Shown piece by piece: positions 23,950 through 31,814 of a DNA stretch of 33,720 nucleotides. Numbering within the stretch: position 1 is the first letter of the stretch; every line of letters begins with the position of its first letter. The position numbers were made by a program, and so were the translations under genes. The notes beneath the pieces are model-generated. The model was not told the origin of the DNA. It made no database searches and saw nothing but the letters and a program-made list of their open reading frames with translations. Origin of the DNA: Nocardiopsis salina YIM 90010 (GTDB taxonomy: Bacteria; Actinomycetota; Actinomycetes; Streptosporangiales; Streptosporangiaceae); NCBI RefSeq assembly GCF_000341025.1, contig NZ_ANBF01000077.1:36871-70590 (forward strand), in the 5' to 3' direction.

Positions 23950-25353
23950 GTGAGTCTGCGCTTCTATGACACCAGTGCCCGACAGGTCCGCGAATTCGCC
24001 CCGCTGCGCGAGGGTTGTGCGTCCCTGTACCTGTGTGGTGCCACAGTGCAGGCACCTCCGCACATCGGACACATCCGCTCCGGGGTCAACTTCGACATCC
24101 TGCGGCGGTGGCTCACCCACCTGGGGTACGACGTCACCTTCTGCCGCAACGTCACCGACATCGACGACAAGATCATCGTCAGCGCCTCCGAAGAGGGCGT
24201 CCCGTGGTGGCAGATCAGCGAACGCAACCAGCGTGCGTTCACCTGGGCCTACGACAGTCTCGGCTGCCTGCCGCCGACCGTCGAGCCCCGTGCCACCGGC
24301 CACGTGCCCGAGATGATCGAACTCATGCAGCGCCTCATCGAGGACGGCCACGCCTACGCGGCCGAGGACGGTTCCGGTGACGTCTACTTCGACGTGCGCT
24401 CCTACCCACCCTACGGCGAGCTCTCCAACCAGCGCCTCGACCAGGTGCAGGAGGCGGCCGACTCCGACCCCGACCGGGACAAGCGCGATCCGCGCGACTT
24501 CGCCCTGTGGAAGGGGGCCAAGCCGGGCGAGCCCAGCTGGGACACCCCGTGGGGACGCGGGCGGCCGGGCTGGCACTTGGAGTGCTCGGCGATGGCGACC
24601 AAGTACCTGGGCCCGAGCTTCGACGTCCACGGCGGCGGACTCGACCTGGTCTTCCCGCACCACGAGAACGAGCAGGCGCAGTCGCGGGCCGCCGGTGACG
24701 GGTTCGCGCAGTACTGGCTGCACAACGGCATGCTGAAGGTCGGCGGCGAGAAGATGAGCAAGTCCGTGGGCAACTCGCTGCTCATCCCCAAGCTCATCGA
24801 GAAGGTGCGCCCGGTCGAGCTGCGGTACTACCTCGCCCAGGCGCACTACCGCTCCACGATCGACTACTCTGACGAGGCGTTGCAGGAGGCCGCTGCCGCT
24901 TACCAGCGGGTCGAGGGCTTCCTGACCCGTGCGGTCGAGGTGCTCGGCGAGGTCGCCCCCGCACAACAGGTGCCGGGCGACTTCGAGGCCGCGCTCAATG
25001 ACGACCTCGGTGTCTCCCAAGCGCTCGCAGTCGTGCACGGCCACGTGCGCGAGGGCAACAGCGCGCTTGCCTCCGACAGCAACGACAAGGCTGCCCAGTA
25101 CGCCTCCGAGCTGCGTACCATGCTCGACGTGCTCGGGCTGGACCCGCTCAGCGAGCAGTGGTCCGGCGGCGGCGACCAGGGGCTGTCCGAAGTCGTCGGC
25201 GCGCTGGTCTCGGTGGCCCTGGAACAGCGCCAGGCCGCCCGCGCGCGCAAGGACTACGCTGCGGCCGACGCGATCCGCGACCAGTTGGCCGACGCGGGCG
25301 TCGTCGTCGAGGACACGCCGCAGGGACCGCGCTGGGACCTGCGCCGGGGGTGA
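23950..25353 (+). CDS. cysS: Cysteinyl-tRNA synthetase
   Basis: A 467-residue class I cysteinyl-tRNA synthetase. The signature HIGH is exact at residues 38-41, KMSKS is at 268-272, and zinc ligands include Cys29 in LYLCGATVQ, Cys in WHLECSAMA and the HHENE segment. [28 protein letters not shown] and [14 protein letters not shown] are all typical, as is the C-terminal DALR-like tail with [35 protein letters not shown]. The usual CGPTVQ reads CGATVQ here, a minor change. GTG at 23950 gives the family N-terminus [15 protein letters not shown]. rlmB follows on the same strand after 284 bases, as in other actinobacteria. MshC-type homology is excluded by the full length and the C-terminal domain. 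Confidence 0.96.
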   Translation: MSLRFYDTSARQVREFAPLREGCASLYLCGATVQAPPHIGHIRSGVNFDILRRWLTHLGYDVTFCRNVTDIDDKIIVSASEEGVPWWQISERNQRAFTWAYDSLGCLPPTVEPRATGHVPEMIELMQRLIEDGHAYAAEDGSGDVYFDVRSYPPYGELSNQRLDQVQEAADSDPDRDKRDPRDFALWKGAKPGEPSWDTPWGRGRPGWHLECSAMATKYLGPSFDVHGGGLDLVFPHHENEQAQSRAAGDGFAQYWLHNGMLKVGGEKMSKSVGNSLLIPKLIEKVRPVELRYYLAQAHYRSTIDYSDEALQEAAAAYQRVEGFLTRAVEVLGEVAPAQQVPGDFEAALNDDLGVSQALAVVHGHVREGNSALASDSNDKAAQYASELRTMLDVLGLDPLSEQWSGGGDQGLSEVVGALVSVALEQRQAARARKDYAAADAIRDQLADAGVVVEDTPQGPRWDLRRG

Positions 25354-25400
25354 CCGGTCGGCCCAGGCCGTAGGGCCGGAGAACCGGAGAGACGGACGTA

Positions 25401-25433
25401 CGGGGTGCCGTGGCCGAGGGCCGCGGCACCCCG
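25401..25433 (+). terminator. Hairpin terminator after cysS
   Basis: cggggtgccg (25401-25410) pairs perfectly with cggcaccccg (25424-25433), with a further ggcc/ggcc pairing inside, 48 bases after the cysS stop. The remaining bases to 25637 show no other clear element, although the rlmB promoter must lie there. Confidence 0.75.
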
Positions 25434-25637
25434 CCGTCGTCCAGGGTCGTGCGCCACCGTTGAGGCGCCCGGGGGAGGTGCCTGCGGGGGCGGCCCGTGA
25501 ACTGCACTACAGGGACCTGTCCGGTGCCGTGTCCCAAGTAGTCTGGGGGTTTGCCCGCCCGTTCTGGGCGGCGCACACGAACCGCCGGACGCACCGCGCT
25601 TCCGGCATGCTCGCAGAACGTACGGGAGGCGGCGACC

Positions 25638-26603
25638 ATGCCGGCGAAGAAGAGCAAGAAGGGCCCGACCAAGGGCAGCGGCGGCAAGAACCGTCGTTCG
25701 CTCGAGGGCAAGGGCGGAACCCTGCCCGCCGAGCAGCGCCACTGGTACGAGGGCAAGCAGAAGGCCAAGGCCGCCAAGCGCCAGGCCGCGGGCGGGCCCG
25801 GCCCCAAGGGGCAGGACCGCGGTGAGCAGCGCAGCCGCAAGGTCAACTCCGACCTGCTCGTGGGACGCAACGCCGTCGTCGAGGCCCTGCGCGCCCACGT
25901 GCCAGCCAAGCGCCTGTTCCTGGCCAACAGCCTCGACTCCGACGACCGTGTCAACGAGGCCGCGCGCCTGGCAGGAGACCTGGGGGTGGAGGTCTCCGAG
26001 GTCCCCCGTACCGAGGTCGACCGCCGCTGCGACAGCAACGGCCAACCCGGTGCCGCGCACCAGGGGATCGTGCTCCAGGTGCGCCCCTACGAGTACGCCA
26101 CACCCGAGGACCTGCTCGACCGCGCCAAGAACGCTGACGAGCCGGGCCTCATCGTGATCCTCGACGGGGTCACCGACCCGCACAACCTCGGCGCCATCGC
26201 CCGCTCCGCGGCCGCCTTCGGAGCCCACGGCATCGTGATCCCCGAGCGCCGCACCGCCGGCGTCAACACCACCGCGTGGAAGACCTCCGCAGGGACCCTG
26301 GCACGCCTGCCCGTCGCGCAGGCCACCAACCTCAACCGGACCCTGGAGTCCTACAAGAAGGAGGGGCTCTTCGCCGTCGGCCTGGACGCCGGTGGCGACA
26401 CCCCCCTGCCCGGCCTCCACCTGGCCAACGGACCGCTCGTGGTCGTGGTCGGCGCCGAGGGCAAGGGCCTCTCGCGCCTGGTTCGGGAGAACTGCGACGC
26501 CGTCGCGAGTATCCCGATCACCGCCGCGGAGTCGCTCAACGCCTCCGTCGCTGCCGGGGTTACGCTCTACGAGATCGCCCGTCTGCGCTCCGACCAGGCC
26601 TGA
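25638..26603 (+). CDS. rlmB: 23S rRNA (guanosine(2251)-2'-O)-methyltransferase
   Basis: A 321-residue SpoU/TrmH-family RNA methyltransferase, expected to methylate the 2'-OH of G2251 in the peptidyl-transferase region of 23S rRNA. After a basic Lys/Gly-rich extension (residues 1-70, [17 protein letters not shown]), common in actinobacterial members, come the substrate-binding domain ([24 protein letters not shown]) and the knotted catalytic domain with motif 1 [21 protein letters not shown], motif 2 [20 protein letters not shown] and motif 3 [24 protein letters not shown] at 25638 has gggagg seven to twelve bases upstream. It follows cysS, the standard order. A hairpin and a tRNA gene come next. 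Confidence 0.94.
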   Translation: MPAKKSKKGPTKGSGGKNRRSLEGKGGTLPAEQRHWYEGKQKAKAAKRQAAGGPGPKGQDRGEQRSRKVNSDLLVGRNAVVEALRAHVPAKRLFLANSLDSDDRVNEAARLAGDLGVEVSEVPRTEVDRRCDSNGQPGAAHQGIVLQVRPYEYATPEDLLDRAKNADEPGLIVILDGVTDPHNLGAIARSAAAFGAHGIVIPERRTAGVNTTAWKTSAGTLARLPVAQATNLNRTLESYKKEGLFAVGLDAGGDTPLPGLHLANGPLVVVVGAEGKGLSRLVRENCDAVASIPITAAESLNASVAAGVTLYEIARLRSDQA

Positions 26604-26611
26604 TCGAACGC

Positions 26612-26638
26612 GCCGGGGGCGCCGTGCGCGTCCCCGGC
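26612..26638 (+). terminator. Possible hairpin terminator after rlmB
   Basis: gccgggg (26612-26618) pairs with ccccggc (26632-26638) across a 13-base loop, nine bases after the rlmB stop. There is no T-run. Confidence 0.45.
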
Positions 26639-26726
26639 CGACACCGGACCGCGCCGAGTGGGCTCACAGGCGCGGGAACCGGTACCATTCGGATGGACGC
26701 TCCGGCCCCAGCGGCGTGGAGCGCCC

Positions 26727-26799
26727 GCCAGCGTAGCTCAATCGGCAGAGCAACCGCCTTGTAAGCGGTAGGTCAGGGGTTCGATTCCCCTCGCTGGCT
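26727..26799 (+). tRNA. tRNA-Thr, anticodon TGT
   Basis: A 73-base cloverleaf without encoded CCA. The acceptor stem GCCAGCG pairs with CGCTGGC, with T as the discriminator base. The D arm is AGCTCAATCGGCAGAGC, the anticodon stem-loop ACCGC-CTTGTAA-GCGGT has TGT at the anticodon position, and the T arm is AGGGG-TTCGATT-CCCCT. It reads ACA (and possibly other ACN) threonine codons. A strong terminator follows. I saw no second copy of its 3' end that would mark an integration site. Confidence 0.95.
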
Positions 26800-26814
26800 C
26801 TTCTCCTGACATGC

Positions 26815-26856
26815 AAAAAGGCCCCGTCACCTGCGAGAACAGGTGACGGGGCCTTT
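26815..26856 (+). terminator. Rho-independent terminator after tRNA-Thr
   Basis: aaaggccccgtcacctg is complementary to caggtgacggggccttt around a cgagaa loop, followed by ttgtat. It is one of the few hairpins in the window with flanking A and T runs. Confidence 0.88.
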
Positions 26857-26977
26857 GTATGCGTCGGTGGCTTTGGGTGGACAGTAGCGGTCTGCGGTGA
26901 GTGGTTGTTCAGAATGCGTTCAGAAGCGCTCGTGGCTCTCATCGCTCGTCAGGCCCGGGAGAACCTCGTGCGGCGCG

Positions 26978-27115
26978 TCAGTCCTCGTACTCGGTGATCG
27001 ACTCTGCGAGCCCGTCGACGATCTCGACCGAGGCGAGGATGACGGTTCCGTTGACGAGGGTGGCGTCGAAGCCGCGTGTCACGCTCCCCGTGTCGGCCTG
27101 CTTCGGACGTTGCAT
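26978..27115 (-). CDS. Short 45-codon ORF of unknown function, possible small protein or gene remnant
   Basis: An open frame of 45 codons begins ATG CAA CGT CCG and ends TGA, with an in-frame stop 24 bases before the ATG. The peptide starts MQRPKQADTGSVTRGFDATL and continues with alternating hydrophobic and acidic residues to ...ESITEYED. Third codon positions are almost all G or C (about 38 of 45), as in the real genes here, and the composition looks protein-like, unlike the Arg/Pro/Gly-rich shadow frames around it. No clear ribosome binding site was found. It may be a genuine small protein or the tail of a decayed gene next to the tRNA. Confidence 0.4.
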   Translation of the reverse strand: MQRPKQADTGSVTRGFDATLVNGTVILASVEIVDGLAESITEYED

Positions 27116-27266
27116 CGGGCCCGGTGTCCGATCCGGTCACGGGTGCGGCGGTCGGTCGACCGGGGCGGGCCCAGGTGTGAGGTGACGGTGGATCGTCGGG
27201 GCCGTGGGCCGAATGCCAGGGATGGGCGCCGGTGGGTCATCAGCGCGCGGGCGGTCCCGGTGACGG

Positions 27267-27307
27267 GGCACCTGCCGCCGGAGCGCCGGGCCACGGCGGC
27301 AGGTGCC
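27267..27307 (-). terminator. Hairpin terminator of the disulfide/metal cluster
   Basis: ggcacctgccgcc (27267-27279) and ggcggcaggtgcc (27295-27307) form a perfect 13-base stem with a 15-base loop, 21 bases beyond the VKOR stop on the minus strand. Confidence 0.82.
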
Positions 27308-27328
27308 GGGGACGGTCGTCCGACGCGG

Positions 27329-27970
27329 TCACTGCAGCAGGCTCGTCCAGTACACCTGGAAGGCCTGCCAGATGAGTACCCCGAGGCCGAGGAACCACAG
27401 CGTCAGCACCACCGTGTGGTTGCGTGCGAGGACGCCTGCCGCCGGGGCCAGTGCACGCGGCAGTCTCAGGTGCCCCTCGCGCAGGTTGTACAGCGTCACG
27501 TACCAGAACAGGGGTACGGCCACCGCCCACACGACCATGCAGTAGGGGCACAGAGCGCCGATACGGTACAGGCTCTGGAAGATCAGCCAGTGGACGAAGG
27601 CCGCTCCGAAGAACGTTCCAGCTTGCAGCCCCCACCAGAACCAGCGCGCGAACCGCGCCCCGGCCAGCATCCCTGCCCCGACGGTCATCACCACCGCGAA
27701 GCCCGCGACGCCGATGAGCGGGTTGGGGACACCGAAGGCCTCGGCCTGCGGTGTGTTCATGACGCTGCCGCAGGACAGTACCGGGTTGATGCTGCAGGCG
27801 GGTGTGTGCTCGGGATCGTCCAGGACGAGCATCTTCTCGACCAGAAGGGCGGCGGCGGCGAACAGCCCGGTCCCGCCCCCGGCGACGAGGAGCCAGGGCA
27901 GGGCCCGGCCGATGACCGGGGCGTCCGTGCCCGGGGGCCGGGTCGGGTCGGCGGCCCGGGTGGCACTCAT
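27329..27970 (-). CDS. Vitamin K epoxide reductase (VKOR) family protein, DsbB substitute
   Basis: A 213-residue membrane protein of the bacterial VKOR family, which reoxidises DsbA-type proteins and passes electrons to quinone. It has about five helices. The active-site CPYC is at residues 141-144 at the start of a helix, and the periplasm-side loop cysteine pair is Cys59 (TPACSINPVLSC) and Cys67, all four required cysteines. The segment NPLIGVAGFAVVMTVGAG is also typical. It has no fused thioredoxin domain; that partner is the gene just upstream, whose stop overlaps this start as ATGA, implying translational coupling. Together they form an extracytoplasmic disulfide-forming pair. A 13-bp hairpin follows. 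Confidence 0.95.
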   Translation of the reverse strand: MSATRAADPTRPPGTDAPVIGRALPWLLVAGGGTGLFAAAALLVEKMLVLDDPEHTPACSINPVLSCGSVMNTPQAEAFGVPNPLIGVAGFAVVMTVGAGMLAGARFARWFWWGLQAGTFFGAAFVHWLIFQSLYRIGALCPYCMVVWAVAVPLFWYVTLYNLREGHLRLPRALAPAAGVLARNHTVVLTLWFLGLGVLIWQAFQVYWTSLLQ

Positions 27971-28647
27971 TCCTCGAGCCCTTCGTCGATCATCGTGCTG
28001 AGCGTCTCGTAGTCGGGCATCGTGGTGGTCTGCTGACCGTCGACGTAGATGGTGGGGGTGCCCTGCACACCCAGTTCCACGCCGTCGTCGAAGTCGGCCT
28101 GGACGCGCTCCAGGGTCTCCTCCGACTCCATCGTCTCGGTGAACTCGTCCATGTCCAGGCCGAGGTCCTCGGCGAAGCCGACGAAGACGTCGGACCGGTC
28201 CTCCTGGGACTCGCCCCACTCCGCCTGTGTCTCGAACATCCGCTGGTACATCTCTTCCAGTGCGCCCTGCTGGGCGGCGGCCTCGACCGCGGCGGCGGCC
28301 GGAGCGGAGTTGGTGTGGCCCGGCATCGGGAAGTACCGGACCACGACGTCGATCTGCCTCTCGTACTCCTCGCGGATCCTCTCGATGACCGGGTACTGGG
28401 CGCGGCAGGCCTCGCACTCGAAGTCGAGGAACTCCACGACGGTCACGGTGGCGTCGTCGTGCTGGTCGAGGTAGCGGCTGTCCTCGCGCACGAGGGTTTC
28501 TTCAGGGGCGGCGGGACCGCCTTCGGGTGTGGTGGCCTGTTCGGTTCCGTCAGGGCTCTGACCGGGTTGGCCGAGGCCGGCGAGCAGACCGAGGCCGACG
28601 ACGGCGACCAGGATGAGGCCCAGGGTGATGGCGAGATTCTTGCTCAT
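27967..28647 (-). CDS. DsbA-like thioredoxin domain protein
   Basis: A 226-residue membrane-anchored thiol oxidoreductase. One N-terminal helix (about 5-24, LAITLGLILVAVVGLGLLAG) anchors it; a Pro/Glu-rich linker (25-55) leads to a DsbA/DsbG-type thioredoxin fold with VVEFLDFECEACRAQYP, giving the active CxxC as CEAC (Cys78, Cys81). The helical insertion (AVEAAAQQGALEEMYQRMFE...) and the cis-proline loop VQGTPTIYVDG are present. It should introduce disulfides into exported proteins, reoxidised by the VKOR protein encoded downstream with a four-base overlap. ATG at 28647. It lies downstream of the metal ATPase and the small Cys protein on the same strand. Confidence 0.95.
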   Translation of the reverse strand: MSKNLAITLGLILVAVVGLGLLAGLGQPGQSPDGTEQATTPEGGPAAPEETLVREDSRYLDQHDDATVTVVEFLDFECEACRAQYPVIERIREEYERQIDVVVRYFPMPGHTNSAPAAAAVEAAAQQGALEEMYQRMFETQAEWGESQEDRSDVFVGFAEDLGLDMDEFTETMESEETLERVQADFDDGVELGVQGTPTIYVDGQQTTTMPDYETLSTMIDEGLEE

Positions 28648-28764
28648 GGTGCATCCAGTCCTTCGGCGCGTGCGCGGGCACGCGGGGACGTAGGGTCACG
28701 GCCGGCCGCGCCGGGGCGCGGCGTGTGGATGGCGCTGCGGGGGGTGGAGCAGCGCCGTCCGTGA

Positions 28765-29154
28765 CTACACCCGTTGGACGCAGAGCCTGGTCAGGAGCGT
28801 GAAGCCGTGCGGCGGGGAAGGGCGCGGGTGCGCTGTGGGTCCGGCGGGGCCGCGGGCGGGAGGTTTGCGCAGGAACGGTGTGAGCGGCAGGACCGCGCCG
28901 AGCAACAGCGGGGACTGGCCCGAGGGCAGTACCTGTCCCTCGGAGGTCTCGCAATGGTGTTCCGGGGAGGGCGGGTCGGTGTCCGCGGGGGACGGACCGG
29001 CCTCGTCCGGGCAGGCCGAGAACCCCGCGACCGCCGGGGCCGACAGCGGTTCGGCCTGGGTCTGGTGGCACACGGCGCACAGGAAGCACAGCGCCACCGC
29101 GGCCAGCAACGACACCACGAAGGTGCGTCGGTGCAGGTGCGGTCGGTGCTTCAC
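28765..29154 (-). CDS. Small Cys/His-containing membrane or secreted protein, unknown function
   Basis: A 129-residue protein not matched to a named family. A His-rich start (KHRPHLHRR) is followed by a hydrophobic helix (about 11-28, TFVVSLLAAVALCFLCAVC) with three closely spaced cysteines and a histidine (CFLCAVCH). An extracytoplasmic stretch carries SACPDEAG and EHHCETSEG, which could bind metal or form disulfides. A second hydrophobic patch (LLLGAVLPLTPFL) comes near residue 90. GTG at 29154 is chosen; an ATG at 29241 would add 29 Arg/Pro-rich residues. It lies between the metal ATPase and the DsbA-like gene, all leftward. Its reality rests on composition and context. Confidence 0.5.
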   Translation of the reverse strand: MKHRPHLHRRTFVVSLLAAVALCFLCAVCHQTQAEPLSAPAVAGFSACPDEAGPSPADTDPPSPEHHCETSEGQVLPSGQSPLLLGAVLPLTPFLRKPPARGPAGPTAHPRPSPPHGFTLLTRLCVQRV

Positions 29155-29241
29155 AGGGTGGACCCTACCGGGGGTCACGGAGCGCTGCCTCCCGAGCGGC
29201 CGAATCCTCGGGGAGGGGCGTGGTCGGAGAGTGTGCAACAT

Positions 29242-31347
29242 CTACACCGGCACGGGACTGCTCGGGGAGGCCTCCGGTGCGGTGGTGCTGCCGTCGCCGC
29301 GTCCGCGGCGGCCCGCGCGGACCCCGTTGGCGATCACCAGCACCTCCGCGAGTTCATGGGTGAGGATCACCGCGGCGAGCCCCAGGACACCCAGAGCGGC
29401 CAGCGGGACCAGCGTGATGAGAATGCCGCCGGACAGCACGAGGCTCTGGATCATGATCCGCCTCGCCCTGCGGGCGTGGGCGAGCGCGCGCGGCAGGGTG
29501 CGCAGGTCCTCTCCCATGAGGGCGACGTCGGAGGCCTCCACGGCCACGTCCGTCCCCATCGCACCCATCGCCACACCCACGTCGGTGGTGGCGAGGGCGG
29601 GGGCGTCGTTCACCCCGTCTCCGACCATGGCGACGGCACCGTGGCGGCGCAGCGCATCGACGCGTGCGGACTTGTCCTCCGGGCGCAGTTCGGCATGGAC
29701 CTCGCCGACACCCGCCTGAGCGGCCAGGGCTGACGCGGTCCGTCCGTTGTCGCCGGTGAGCATGACCGTACGCAGGCCCATCCGGTGCAGTTCGGCCACG
29801 GTTGCGGCCGCCTCCGGGCGGAGCTCGTCACGGATCGCCACGGCCCCCAGGACACGGTCCCCGTGCTCGACCAGGACGGTCGTGGCCCCCTGCGCCTGAA
29901 GCTCGGCCACTGTGCCGCCGAGGCCACCGGGCTCCACGAACCCGGGACGGCCCAGACGGGCGGGTGTGCCGTCCAGGGTTCCGGTCAGACCTTGGCCGGG
30001 CACCGCCTCGACGTCGGAGGCGGGTCCGGGGGCAGGGTTCGCCGCCAGGATCGCAGCGGCCAGGGGATGCTCGCTGCGGGCCTCCAGGGCGGCGGCCACC
30101 GCGAGGACCTGCTCCCGCGTGTGCCCGGGCGCGGGCTCCACGGCCACCACCGCGGGGGCGTTGCGGGTGAGGGTCCCGGTCTTGTCCAGCGCGACGGTGC
30201 GTACCGCCCCGAAGCTCTCGAGAGCGGCCCCTCCCTTGACCAGGACCCCCGAGCGGCTCGCCGCCCCGATGGCGGCCACAACGGTCACCGGGACGGAGAT
30301 GGCGAACGCGCACGGCGAGGCGGCCACGAGCACCACGAGGGCACGTTCGATCCACGTTCCCGGATCGCCTGCCAGGGAACCGGCCACGGCGATGAGCGCC
30401 GCGGCCGCGAGGATCACCGGGACGAGCGGGCGTGCGATGCGTGCGGCCAGCCGTTGGGCCGCACCCTTGCGGGCCTGCTCGCGTTCCACGATGTGCACGA
30501 GCCGGGACAGGGAGTTGTCGGACACCCGTGCGGTGACGTCGACCTCCAGGGCACCGCCCCCGTTGACCGTGCCCGCGAAGACCTCGGTGCCCGGAACTGC
30601 CTCGACCGGGACCGATTCCCCGGTCACGGTCGAGGTGTCCAACGCGGATCTGCCCGACCGCACGACACCGTCCGTGGCGACACGTTCGCCGGGGCGCACC
30701 AGCAGTACGTCGTCCGGTACCAGCTCCTCCGGGGCGACGGTGTGTTCGGCGCCTTCCCGGAGCACGGTCGCCCGAGCGGGGACGAGGTCGAGCAGGGACC
30801 TCAGGCCTTGGCGGGTGCGCGCCACTGCGTGGTCCTCCAACGCCTCGGCCAAGGAGAAGAGGAAGGCCAGCATGGCGGCCTCTCCGACCTCGCCGAGCAG
30901 GACGGCCCCGACCATGGCCACGGTCATGAGAGTGCCCACCCCGAGGCGGCCCTTCAGCAGGGCGCGCAGGGTCGAAGGCACGAAGGTGAGTCCCCCTGCC
31001 GTGATCGCGCCCGCGTACAGCAGGGTCGGGACAGCCGTCGCGCCGGTGGTCCAGCCGACGAGCAGTCCGGCGAGCCACAGCGCACCGGCAGCGCCGGACC
31101 AGCGCATCGCCGACGAAGCCCACCACCGACCGGGCGCGGTGGACCGTGCAGCGGACGGGGAGGCACAGGTCGGGTCGTCGCAGCCGTCGCTTCCACCGTC
31201 GTCGGTGTCGGCCCGGGGCGGTCCGGACCCCTGGCCGGCGCAGCAGGAACAGGACGCCGCACAGTTGCCGGAGTCCCCCGCGGGTGGGAGGGGCCGGTCC
31301 TGCCCGGAGGGGGGCGTCGGGTCGTCGCCGCAGCACAGGTCGGACAT
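29242..31347 (-). CDS. Heavy-metal translocating P1B-type ATPase
   Basis: A 701-residue metal-exporting P-type ATPase. The N-terminus (1-70) lacks a standard HMA fold but is Cys-rich (LCCGDD, NCAASCSCCAG, DGCDDPTC), nine cysteines in all. Next come the membrane helices, the actuator TGES motif (DTSTVTGESVPVE), the metal-path motif SPC at 344-346 in VAASPCAFAISVP, the phosphorylation site DKTGTLT (Asp388), the HP motif ARSEHPLA and GDGVNDAPAL. The SPC motif points to the P1B-4 group (Co, Zn, Fe, Ni; mycobacterial CtpD-like), but the usual HEGGT is HELAE at 664-668. ATG at 31347 follows the ArsR stop by six bases with gagagg upstream, so the two are one operon. Confidence 0.95.
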   Translation of the reverse strand: MSDLCCGDDPTPPSGQDRPLPPAGDSGNCAASCSCCAGQGSGPPRADTDDGGSDGCDDPTCASPSAARSTAPGRWWASSAMRWSGAAGALWLAGLLVGWTTGATAVPTLLYAGAITAGGLTFVPSTLRALLKGRLGVGTLMTVAMVGAVLLGEVGEAAMLAFLFSLAEALEDHAVARTRQGLRSLLDLVPARATVLREGAEHTVAPEELVPDDVLLVRPGERVATDGVVRSGRSALDTSTVTGESVPVEAVPGTEVFAGTVNGGGALEVDVTARVSDNSLSRLVHIVEREQARKGAAQRLAARIARPLVPVILAAAALIAVAGSLAGDPGTWIERALVVLVAASPCAFAISVPVTVVAAIGAASRSGVLVKGGAALESFGAVRTVALDKTGTLTRNAPAVVAVEPAPGHTREQVLAVAAALEARSEHPLAAAILAANPAPGPASDVEAVPGQGLTGTLDGTPARLGRPGFVEPGGLGGTVAELQAQGATTVLVEHGDRVLGAVAIRDELRPEAAATVAELHRMGLRTVMLTGDNGRTASALAAQAGVGEVHAELRPEDKSARVDALRRHGAVAMVGDGVNDAPALATTDVGVAMGAMGTDVAVEASDVALMGEDLRTLPRALAHARRARRIMIQSLVLSGGILITLVPLAALGVLGLAAVILTHELAEVLVIANGVRAGRRGRGDGSTTAPEASPSSPVPV

Positions 31348-31353
31348 CGTTGG

Positions 31354-31716
31354 TCAGCCTCTCTCCGCCGCCTCGGTGTCGGGCAGGAGTGCCGAGAGCA
31401 GTGCCCGGCCGACGTCGGTGAGGCGGTACATCACCAGCTTGCCGTCGCGGCGCGATGCAGCCAGGCCGGCGGTACGCAGCTGCCGGACGTGGTGGGAGAC
31501 GAGTTTCTGCGAGGACGAACAGACCCAGGCCAGATCGCACACGCACAGTTCGTCGCCCACCTGCAGGGCACGGGCGATGCGCAGCCGGGTGGGGTCCCCC
31601 AGCGCACGCGCGCGGTCCGCGGCCTCCTGCGCGTTGCCGTCGACGGGCACGAGAGCGCGGACCCTCTCGGCCTGGGGCAGGTCGAGGCAGAGCAGATCAC
31701 AGGAATCGGAAGCCAT
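31354..31716 (-). CDS. ArsR/SmtB family metal-sensing repressor (CadC-like)
   Basis: A 120-residue winged-helix metalloregulator. Cysteines at 6 and 10 (SCDLLC) plus 58 and 60 (ELCVCD) reproduce almost exactly the spacing of the thiolate site of staphylococcal CadC (Cys7, Cys11, Cys58, Cys60), which senses Cd, Pb and Bi. The recognition region SSSQKLVSHHVRQLRTAGLAASRRDGKLVMYRL follows. A further cysteine, Cys66, sits in WVCSSS. It heads the operon with the P1B ATPase six bases downstream, so metal binding should release repression of the exporter. The ATG lies seven bases after a -10 hexamer, suggesting a leaderless mRNA. Confidence 0.95.
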   Translation of the reverse strand: MASDSCDLLCLDLPQAERVRALVPVDGNAQEAADRARALGDPTRLRIARALQVGDELCVCDLAWVCSSSQKLVSHHVRQLRTAGLAASRRDGKLVMYRLTDVGRALLSALLPDTEAAERG

Positions 31717-31717
31717 G

Positions 31718-31751
31718 CCAACAATCTAACGAATGTTGGTATGATGGACAA
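31718..31751 (-). promoter_or_regulatory. Promoter and operator of the ArsR-ATPase operon (leaderless)
   Basis: On the minus strand TTGTCC (plus 31751-31746) and TTAGAT (plus 31729-31724) are 16 bases apart, and the ATG follows TTAGAT by seven bases, so transcription likely begins at the start codon. The dyad CCAACAAT-6-AATGTTGG (plus 31718-31739; arms match at seven of eight positions) covers the -10 region, the place expected for an ArsR operator. Confidence 0.7.
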
Positions 31752-31814
31752 GTGGGGTGGAAGGCGCGAGAGGGCACGGCTGTCCGACCCCCGACGCGGC
31801 CTGCGGGGCCGTCC

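Larger units (their letters stand above)
26857..27328. other. Gene-poor 470-base stretch between tRNA-Thr and the VKOR gene
   Basis: Apart from the 45-codon ORF and the hairpin at 27267-27307, no gene, repeat or regulatory site was recognised. Open frames of 60-90 codons on either strand here are Arg/Gly/Ser-rich and lack start signals. Confidence 0.5.

Noticed and set aside
23691-23969. A 92-codon frame on the plus strand overlapping the cysS start
   Set aside because: It overlaps cysS in another frame, has Arg/Gly-rich composition and no ribosome binding site.
26727-26799. tRNA-Thr as an attachment site of an integrated element
   Set aside because: No integrase gene and no second copy of the tRNA 3' end was seen in the window.
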